DNA from: Candidatus Cloacimonadota bacterium | GTDB taxonomy: Bacteria > Cloacimonadota > Cloacimonadia > Cloacimonadales > TCS61 | NCBI GenBank assembly: GCA_011372345.1 | Contig: DRTC01000524.1 | Location: forward strand, 1 to 5,507 | Direction of reading: 5' to 3' | Length of the DNA stretch: 5,507 nt | In this document: in pieces, positions 1-4,570 of the stretch | Layout of the letters: each line of letters begins with the position of its first letter | How positions within the stretch are numbered: the stretch's first letter is position 1 | Position numbers and translations under genes: made by a program | The notes under the pieces: model-generated | What the model was told of the DNA's origin: nothing | The model's input: the letters and a program-made list of their open reading frames with translations, nothing else | Database searches by the model: none

Positions 1-2
1 AT

Positions 3-77
3 GCAATAATATCCCAAATCCCCGAGTATGATTACTTGCTTCGTACTTTTTGGAAAATAGACTTTTATCGTCAATAA
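3..77 (+). CDS. Probable 3' end of an upstream gene (partial, product unknown)
   Basis: One plus-strand frame is open from the left edge to a TAA at 75-77. Its 24 residues begin AIISQIPEYDY and end with WKIDFYRQ. The aromatic and charged composition looks coding, while the other two plus frames hit stops early. The next gene starts 54 bases downstream on the same strand, so the two could be co-transcribed. The fragment is too short to assign a family, and it could be a chance open frame. The real start lies outside the window. Confidence 0.4.
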   Translation, partial: AIISQIPEYDYLLRTFWKIDFYRQ

Positions 78-120
78 AAAAAAATCTTTACATTACAAAA
101 AAAGAAATAATCATTGTTGC

Positions 121-128
121 AGGATAGG
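121..128 (+). promoter_or_regulatory. Shine-Dalgarno site that sets the start of the 132-1343 gene
   Basis: AGGATAGG contains AGGA at 121-124, seven bases before the ATG at 132. An in-frame TTG at 114 would add six residues but has only A-rich sequence with no purine-rich SD motif upstream. The ATG also gives a normal MKK signal-peptide start. No convincing -35/-10 pair was found in the A-rich stretch 73-110. Confidence 0.55.
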
Positions 129-131
129 AAA

Positions 132-1343
132 ATGAAGAAATATATTAAGATTTTATTTTGGGGTTTGATCCTTTTCCGGTATTCCCTTTATCCTGATCCT
201 GAACTCCCTGATTGGAAATTCGATGATGAATATAAAGCGACCAGAATTTTCCTGCATAATTTTGCCACTTATGATTTCCATCCGTTATGGGAACTGGATT
301 ATGAAAAAAACCTGCTGAAGAAAAATGAATTGCTTCTCTCTTTCGGCAGCACTCATGTTAAAGACCTTTCCAATGAAATTAAAATGAATATTAATCAGGA
401 ACTGGGAAAAGGATGGTGGTTTCGCTCTAATTTTTTTCGACATCAAACCCAATATAAAGATAAACAGGAAGAATATTTTTATATGGGTTTTGAGAGAAGG
501 ATTTATAAACATCTGTCCATTTTTTCCATGTGCAATGCCGAATACGACAAAGAATTTATAGATCTCGATCTGGGATTTTCCATAAAAAATAAAACATCGG
601 AAAAGTATTTTAGACTCGCTCTTTCTTATGATGATTTTCTTTATGATGAGAAGAACCAGATTGGCGGGAGAGTAACCAGAGAACCGCTGGGAATAACCTG
701 GCAGATTCGGTATGGAAATAATAAATTTAATTTCTTCACAACAGGCAAAGTACTGAATCCCTTCCAGATCAAATTTGAAAACCAGGAATTATCTCCGGAT
801 ATTTATTTAACGGAAGATCAGACAAATAATTCAACTGCAAAAATATACTATTTCTTTCAGGAAGAACTGTTTTCGGAATTTAAATGGAAATATTATTTAT
901 TTACAGAAAAGAAGCTCTTTTATGAATCGGAAAATGATTACTCATATAAAAATGTAATAAATGACTTTTCCCTGCAGCTCTCCTGCCTGATTGATAACAA
1001 TATAGCGATCCGACCGGTTTTGCATTATGTTTTCCAGGAAGCAACTGCCAAGGGAATAAGAAATTACGATTTTAAACGAAAAGAGATCATGCCTGCTGTA
1101 TTCTGCGAATATAATTTAAAAAACACGATCTGGGAAGCAGGACTATTGGGTACAGTTTACAAAGCAGATATGGATGACATTATATTTGAAAACGATTATT
1201 TTTATAGAAACGATGACCTGAAATTCTATTTATGCTGGATCTATAACTTTTCAAAGAACACGAAACTGAAATTCTCCCTCAGCCATGTTTTTGCTGTGCA
1301 TGGTTTTGGCGGCGGGAATTTGCAGTATATGATGAGGTTTTGA
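132..1343 (+). CDS. Probable outer-membrane beta-barrel protein, hypothetical
   Basis: This gene encodes 403 residues and I do not recognise the family. The N terminus MKKYIKILFWGLILF is a short basic stretch followed by a hydrophobic core, like a Sec signal peptide, although the cleavage site is unclear. The rest is rich in Tyr, Phe, Trp, Asn and Lys and is built of short amphipathic segments with alternating residues (for example LGITWQIRYG and KFNFFTTGKV) separated by polar turns, as in beta hairpins. It ends GNLQYMMRF: the terminal Phe with hydrophobic residues at alternate positions is the classic signal read by the BAM assembly machinery. The start is ATG 132, chosen for its SD and signal peptide over TTG 114. 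The gene converges on the cyclase gene across a repeat-bearing gap. Barrel class is inferred from pattern only; transport, adhesion or a structural role cannot be told apart. Confidence 0.75.
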   Translation: MKKYIKILFWGLILFRYSLYPDPELPDWKFDDEYKATRIFLHNFATYDFHPLWELDYEKNLLKKNELLLSFGSTHVKDLSNEIKMNINQELGKGWWFRSNFFRHQTQYKDKQEEYFYMGFERRIYKHLSIFSMCNAEYDKEFIDLDLGFSIKNKTSEKYFRLALSYDDFLYDEKNQIGGRVTREPLGITWQIRYGNNKFNFFTTGKVLNPFQIKFENQELSPDIYLTEDQTNNSTAKIYYFFQEELFSEFKWKYYLFTEKKLFYESENDYSYKNVINDFSLQLSCLIDNNIAIRPVLHYVFQEATAKGIRNYDFKRKEIMPAVFCEYNLKNTIWEAGLLGTVYKADMDDIIFENDYFYRNDDLKFYLCWIYNFSKNTKLKFSLSHVFAVHGFGGGNLQYMMRF

Positions 1344-1406
1344 TAATATTAGATTTATCTCCCACACATTGTTAACAAACAAACATGTTCCCGTGCTTTT
1401 CCATCA

Positions 1407-1428
1407 TTCCCAAAGCCCTCTCTGGGAA
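1407..1428. repeat. Small inverted repeat TTCCCA / TGGGAA
   Basis: A 6-bp perfect stem (1407-1412 with 1423-1428) encloses a 10-base loop. The flanks CATTCCC and GGGAACG match the ends of the hairpins in the larger element 40 bases downstream, so this is probably a degenerate module of the same repeat family. Confidence 0.5.
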
Positions 1429-1466
1429 CGCTCGTCGGATTCATGAATGCAATCTCTCATTATATC

Positions 1467-1580
1467 CTCGTTCCCACGTTCCTGCGTGGGAATGCTTGTT
1501 TTGACGCTCTGCATTGTAAATAGTTGTTTTGAAGCAGGAGCGTCCGATTTTACATTCCAAGGCAGGAGCATTGGAACGAG
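1467..1580. repeat. 114-bp near-palindromic repeat element (REP/MITE-like)
   Basis: The outer arms are 28 bp each (1467-1494 and 1553-1580), and 23 of 28 positions match when one is reverse-complemented. The outermost 8 bp, CTCGTTCC / GGAACGAG, match perfectly. The left arm is itself a hairpin, TTCCCACG (1471-1478) with CGTGGGAA (1485-1492); the right arm has a shorter one, TTCCAA (1555-1560) with TTGGAA (1571-1576). Inner arms GACGCTCTGC (1503-1512) and GCAGGAGCGTC (1534-1544) also pair, with one bulged base. The motif CGTTCCCACG..CGTGGGAA resembles a dispersed palindrome common in many bacterial genomes. It encodes nothing and sits between two converging gene ends, a usual place for such elements. 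Confidence 0.75.
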
Positions 1581-1600
1581 AATGTATTTTTCAGCTGTTT

Positions 1601-3475
1601 TTATATTTCCTCTTTGATCCCGATCAGTTCATAGATATTGATGGGTTTTTTCTTTCCTTTAACTTTTGCTTCGTCCAGGTATTTGACGATCAACCTGTTC
1701 TTTGCCATTTCATAAGTCTGCTCGCTGATAATGATCTTGTTTTGCGTTTCATATTCTTTATTAGCGGATTCTAATCTTGCTCCGGCATTGATGGTATCAC
1801 CGATCGCCGTATAATCGAAGATCTGTTCCGAACCGAGATTCCCGACTGTAGCAATTCCGCTGTGAACTCCGATTCCTGTTTCAAACGGATCTTTGCGTTC
1901 ATTTTCCCATTTAAGATGAAGTTCTTTTAATTTCTGTCTCATCTCAAAAGCAGCTTTACACGCCCAGAAAGCATGATTATCCAGTTCCACCGGAGTCCCG
2001 AAAAGAGCCATGATCGCATCACCTACAAATTTATCAAGAGTTCCTTTATTGTTCAAGATCACTTCGACCATTGCAGTCAGGTATTCGTGCAGAATAATAA
2101 CGGTTTCCCTGGGAGTATGACTTTCCGTATAAGGAGTGAAGGAGCGAATGTCCGAGAAAAGCACACTTATCTCTTTTTCAGAACCTCCGTATTCCAGCAT
2201 TTTCGGATCCTTGAGCAGTTCGGTTACCAGTTCCGGTGATAGATATTGTTTGAAAGCACTTTTTATGAATTTCCGCTCTTTCGCAGTTTTTACATATTGG
2301 AAGACCAGTCCAATGATATAAATAATAATGATCAAAGCAGGAAGTTCCAAAACAGTAAAAAGGATATTTTTATTTTTGAAAATATAATAGGAAAAGAGGA
2401 CAAAACCGATGATCAAGACAAAATTGATCGCGATCGTGATCGTTGGTTTGACATTTGTGTTGAATATGAACAGGATAAAACAGAGCAGAAAAAAGATGAT
2501 CAACCAGGAGAGGGATGAAAAACGATAAAGAAAATCCATGTTTTTGACCATTTCAATGAAATTAGCATGGATCTCTACTCCGGGCATAGGTTGTTTTGTC
2601 AGTTTGTTGAAAGGAGTATCGTGAGAATCATGAAATTCATCCGCTGAAACACCGATCAAAACGATCTTATCCCTGAATTCGTCCTTGATCTCGTAAAATT
2701 GATTTATATCCATTTCCAGGTTCTGCTCAAATTCCGAAACAAAAGTCGAGTCATCGATCACATCGGAGAAATCATAATAATTGAAAGTCTCCTGGGGACC
2801 ATAATAATTTATTAAACAGCTTTTAGAGGTTATTTTAGGAATAAACCTGTCCCCTATCCGGAAAAATTTGTTCGTATTTTCGATTTCCTTAGCCCAACCG
2901 ATATTCTTCTCCAACATGGCAAAAGAGATCACTCCAATTGAGTATTTTTCTTTTTTCCCTCTCATCTGGAACATTTCATAACGACGCACAAAGCCATCAT
3001 CATCTGAGGAGATATTAACAGTTCCCCAGGGAATTCCTCTCTTGTTTATTGCTTTGATGGGAGGAAGATTCTGCTGCTTAATATGATCTTCTTTAATTGT
3101 TTTGATCAGCTTACCGGCAAAAATTATGTTGTTGTATCTTGCAGCAGTTTGAGCTAAAAGCTCATCAGATTCAGGATTGGATTCTTCCGTGAATTCGATA
3201 TCAAAAATTATCTGTTTGACTCCCGCATTTTCCAGGTTTTCGATGAGATGAGCATAATACTCGCGGGGAAAGGGCCACTGCTGGTTTAAAGTATTGAAAG
3301 TTTCATCTCCAATCTCGATAATCACAACTTCATTGGAAATGTCTCGTGGTCCTCTTAAGAGGAATAAAAGGTCTTGAGATTTATGCTCCAGGTTTTCCCA
3401 GAAACTGGTAACAAAAATGATTCTTAAAAAAATAAAAATAACAAATGGGACAATTATATACTTTAAGTTTTTCAT
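1601..3475 (-). CDS. CHASE2-domain class III adenylate/guanylate cyclase, membrane-bound
   Basis: This 624-residue protein makes a cyclic nucleotide, probably cAMP, under control of an extracytoplasmic sensor. TM1 lies near residues 7-26. The CHASE2 domain spans about 27-318, with family landmarks LLFLLRG (36-42), WPFPREYY (67-74), a FRDKIVLIG...DTPF stretch (267-289) and PGVEIHANF (298-306). TM2-TM4 fall near 321-340, 345-366 and 371-394. A linker with FKQYLSPELV precedes the catalytic domain (about 430-620). Metal-binding Asp442 (LFSDIRSFT) and Asp486, substrate residues Lys482 and Thr556, and transition-state Asn563 and Arg567 (GDTINAGARLE) are all present, so it should be active. The Lys/Thr pair fits class IIIb cyclases that use ATP; cGMP is less likely. 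The start is ATG 3475, with GGA seven bases upstream. An in-frame TTG at 3487 (four extra residues) lacks an SD. Upstream lies the large repeat block, so it probably has its own promoter there, which I could not identify. Confidence 0.93.
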   Translation of the reverse strand: MKNLKYIIVPFVIFIFLRIIFVTSFWENLEHKSQDLLFLLRGPRDISNEVVIIEIGDETFNTLNQQWPFPREYYAHLIENLENAGVKQIIFDIEFTEESNPESDELLAQTAARYNNIIFAGKLIKTIKEDHIKQQNLPPIKAINKRGIPWGTVNISSDDDGFVRRYEMFQMRGKKEKYSIGVISFAMLEKNIGWAKEIENTNKFFRIGDRFIPKITSKSCLINYYGPQETFNYYDFSDVIDDSTFVSEFEQNLEMDINQFYEIKDEFRDKIVLIGVSADEFHDSHDTPFNKLTKQPMPGVEIHANFIEMVKNMDFLYRFSSLSWLIIFFLLCFILFIFNTNVKPTITIAINFVLIIGFVLFSYYIFKNKNILFTVLELPALIIIIYIIGLVFQYVKTAKERKFIKSAFKQYLSPELVTELLKDPKMLEYGGSEKEISVLFSDIRSFTPYTESHTPRETVIILHEYLTAMVEVILNNKGTLDKFVGDAIMALFGTPVELDNHAFWACKAAFEMRQKLKELHLKWENERKDPFETGIGVHSGIATVGNLGSEQIFDYTAIGDTINAGARLESANKEYETQNKIIISEQTYEMAKNRLIVKYLDEAKVKGKKKPINIYELIGIKEEI

Positions 3476-3482
3476 TGGTTTA

Positions 3483-3485
3483 TCC
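3483..3485 (-). promoter_or_regulatory. Weak ribosome binding site of the cyclase gene
   Basis: On the minus strand GGA lies seven bases before the ATG at 3475. It is a minimal SD, but it supports ATG 3475 over the TTG at 3487, which has only a T/A-rich leader before it. Confidence 0.4.
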
Positions 3486-3500
3486 AAAAAAATATTATTT

Positions 3501-3636
3501 ACTTTCCGAAGCTTTCTGACGAAGGAATTCTTCCAGCAAAGATTCGGAAAGTTTTCTCTAATTTCAATTTAGGTTGGACTTGACTCGCAGCGAAGTGTGA
3601 GTCGAGAATAACAAGACAAATAAATGTTGCAATTCC
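3501..3636. repeat. Direct repeat copy A (136 bp)
   Basis: This aligns with 3708-3843 without any gap at an offset of exactly 207 bp; by eye about 85% of bases match. It opens with a perfect 10-bp inverted repeat, ACTTTCCGAA (3501-3510) with TTCGGAAAGT (3543-3552). Near its middle it has a second hairpin: GACTCGCA (3582-3589), a 6-base loop, then TGTGAGTC (3596-3603), 8 bp with one G-T pair. The 26 bases around that second hairpin are identical in both copies, and the flanking parts have drifted more. The start of this copy is within 30 bp of the cyclase start codon. Confidence 0.85.
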
Positions 3637-3648
3637 ATTATCACCGAA

Positions 3649-3699
3649 CCTTCCGAATTTTCTAATGTGAGAAAATTATGAAAGATAAACTTCGGAAGG
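3649..3699. repeat. Nested hairpin between the two direct repeats
   Basis: CCTTCCGAA (3649-3657) pairs perfectly with TTCGGAAGG (3691-3699). Inside and partly overlapping it is an 8-bp perfect hairpin, AATTTTCT (3656-3663) with AGAAAATT (3670-3677), loop AATGTG. The TTCCGAA core is the same as in the direct repeats, so it is probably another, more diverged member of that family. Because the two stems overlap by two bases they are partly alternative structures. Confidence 0.65.
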
Positions 3700-3707
3700 G
3701 AATCTCG

Positions 3708-3843
3708 ACTTTCCGAAGCTTCCCCACGAAGTAATTCTTCCAACAAAGATTCGGAAAGTTCTCTCTCAATTCACTTGAAGTTGAACTTGACTCGCAGCGA
3801 AGTGTGAGTCGAGAGCAACCTGTCATACAAATGTCGCAATTCT
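3708..3843. repeat. Direct repeat copy B (136 bp)
   Basis: This is the second copy of the unit at 3501-3636. It keeps both hairpins: ACTTTCCGAA (3708-3717) with TTCGGAAAGT (3750-3759), and GACTCGCA (3789-3796) with TGTGAGTC (3803-3810). The absence of any insertion or deletion between copies over 136 bp suggests that length and fold matter, or that the duplication is fairly recent. Confidence 0.85.
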
Positions 3844-3886
3844 CAACTCACATTCTATTGCAGCTTCCGAATCATTTCGAGTTGAG
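3842..3886. repeat. Inverted repeat CTCAACTC / GAGTTGAG
   Basis: A perfect 8-bp stem (3842-3849 with 3879-3886) encloses 29 bases that contain one more TTCCGAA core at 3865-3871. It abuts the end of direct repeat B and may be a truncated or rearranged further copy. Confidence 0.5.
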
Positions 3887-3907
3887 TTTTATTATATAGT
3901 GCTTGAA

Positions 3908-4045
3908 CGAAAACTCAGTTTTTTCTATCACAAACTCCCCTGATCCCTCTTTGACAAAGAGGGGAAACAATTGTGGATAAAGCGATTTCGTGATCCTCGT
4001 TCTCCCCTCTCTTTGCTAAAGAGAGAGGCTGGGGGTGAGTTTTCG
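3908..4045. repeat. 138-bp element with 10-bp terminal inverted repeats (MITE/REP-like)
   Basis: Perfect ends CGAAAACTCA (3908-3917) and TGAGTTTTCG (4036-4045) bound the element. Inside are two strong G/C hairpins in mirrored positions: CCCTCTTT (3945-3952), loop GAC, AAAGAGGG (3956-3963); and CTCTCTTT (4007-4014), loop GCT, AAAGAGAG (4018-4025). Each has a C-rich or G-rich tract on its outer side (CTCCCC at left, GGGGG at right), so the halves look like inverted copies of one module. It has no coding capacity, as expected for a non-autonomous element moved by another element's enzyme. No clear target-site duplication is visible. It lies 53 bp past the protease-like gene's stop and could also end its transcript. 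Confidence 0.7.
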
Positions 4046-4097
4046 GTCAGATACTAGATAAAATAATGGACAATCATTTAAAAAGCGGATTTAGATT

Positions 4098-4484
4098 TTA
4101 TTTCGCATCCATATATTTCACAGAAATCAGTCTGTGTCCGATCATATCAACAGCAGCTCCGCACTGTTCAAGTATGATATAACCAACTAAAGGTTCATAT
4201 TCTCCATTTTCAGGTTTCATATCTAAAAACAATACTTCATTGTAAATTGCTCTAAAACCTTCGACTTTTATCTTTACCGGTCCGCAAACCAAACCTTTTA
4301 CTATTTCTTGAGTTGCAGTTTGAAGTTCGACTGTTTCCTCTGATTCAAAATCATTAAACCGTTCTTTCCATGCCAATGGTAATGTCAGATAACTTGCATC
4401 TGTATCAACCAGAGCATCAAGTTTTAAGGAATATCCCGATTGGGAAATATTTTCAATATCGACTGTTGTAACTATTCTCCCCAT
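4098..4484 (-). CDS. Clan AA (retropepsin-like) aspartic protease family protein with altered DTG motif
   Basis: This 128-residue protein has the layout of the small bacterial clan AA aspartic protease-like family: a beta-rich start (GRIVTTVDIEN), the active-site region DALVDTDASYLTLP at about residues 23-36, then VCGPVKIKVEGFRAIYNEVLF, and a late LVGYIILEQCGAAVDMIGHRLI segment, the usual psi-loop region. Members act as homodimers, each giving one Asp from Asp-Thr-Gly-Ala. Here Asp27 and Thr28 are kept but the Gly is Asp29 (codon GAT, one step from GGT), so peptidase activity is uncertain. There is no signal peptide or membrane segment, so it is probably cytoplasmic. The length is normal and the frame intact. 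ATG 4484 has a strong SD (AAAGAGGG). It follows the barrel gene by 86 bp, with a terminator in the gap. Family call is firm; substrate is unknown. Confidence 0.85.
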   Translation of the reverse strand: MGRIVTTVDIENISQSGYSLKLDALVDTDASYLTLPLAWKERFNDFESEETVELQTATQEIVKGLVCGPVKIKVEGFRAIYNEVLFLDMKPENGEYEPLVGYIILEQCGAAVDMIGHRLISVKYMDAK

Positions 4485-4488
4485 TTTT

Positions 4489-4496
4489 CCCTCTTT
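4489..4496 (-). promoter_or_regulatory. Strong Shine-Dalgarno site of the protease-like gene
   Basis: AAAGAGGG on the minus strand lies four bases before the ATG at 4484, and fixes this start. It is the strongest SD in the window, which argues that the gene is truly translated. Confidence 0.7.
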
Positions 4497-4520
4497 AGAT
4501 ATTTGAATTGAATTTTAATC

Positions 4521-4558
4521 AAAAAACTTCCGAAGCTAATTAAAATTCCGGAAGTTTT
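4521..4558 (-). terminator. Rho-independent terminator of the 4571-5507 barrel gene
   Basis: On the minus strand AAAACTTCCG (4558-4549) pairs perfectly with CGGAAGTTTT (4532-4523), with a 16-base loop, and the second arm runs into six T's ending at 4521. It starts 12 bases after the TAA of the barrel gene. The stem is only moderately G/C-rich and the loop is large, so it may leak. The second arm carries the same TTCCGAA core (plus strand 4528-4534) as the repeats at 3501-3871. Confidence 0.65.
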
Positions 4559-4570
4559 AATAGCATCTTT

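Larger units (their letters stand above)
1344..1600. other. Convergent intergenic region, no gene
   Basis: This 257-bp gap lies between the stop of the plus-strand barrel gene and the stop of the minus-strand cyclase gene. No coding frame is credible here. It holds a small inverted repeat (1407-1428) and a 114-bp near-palindrome (1467-1580). No classic hairpin plus T-run terminator was found for either gene, so the palindromes may themselves act as bidirectional 3' ends; this is inference. Confidence 0.7.
3476..4097. other. 622-bp gene-free, repeat-rich intergenic region
   Basis: No credible coding sequence lies between the cyclase start and the protease-like gene's stop. The region is filled by two 136-bp direct repeats, a hairpin between them, an 8-bp inverted repeat after the second copy, and a separate 138-bp element with terminal inverted repeats. 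It must contain the 5' region of the cyclase gene and the 3' end of the protease-like gene, but I could not identify promoter boxes with confidence. Confidence 0.75.

Noticed and set aside
50..78. Possible promoter TTGGAA with AATAAA before the first barrel gene
   Set aside because: The -10 match is poor and the region is so A-rich that chance matches are expected; part of it is probably upstream coding sequence.
285..512. Minus-strand 75-residue hydrophobic open frame
   Set aside because: It lies wholly antisense to the barrel gene and has no supporting context.
1529..1774. Plus-strand 81-residue open frame
   Set aside because: Most of it lies antisense to the conserved C-terminal part of the cyclase gene, and its start is in the palindromic element.
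1973..2518. Three overlapping plus-strand open frames
   Set aside because: All are antisense to the catalytic and membrane segments of the cyclase, whose protein is strongly family-like. They show no domain pattern of their own.
3564..3746. Minus-strand 60-residue open frame in the repeat region
   Set aside because: It is made of direct repeat B and the hairpin beside it. The same frame in copy A (reading LSESLLEEFLRQKASES) has a stop just before it and no start codon. The differences between copies are mostly non-synonymous, so the peptide is a by-product of the hairpin sequence.
3501..3886. CRISPR array
   Set aside because: There are only two 136-bp copies with internal palindromes and drifted flanks, no short regular repeat-spacer pattern, and no cas gene nearby.
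4494..4522. Possible minus-strand promoter TTGATT, 17 bases, TCTAAA before the protease-like gene
   Set aside because: The -10 box would overlap the SD, leaving essentially no leader, and each box matches only four of six consensus bases.
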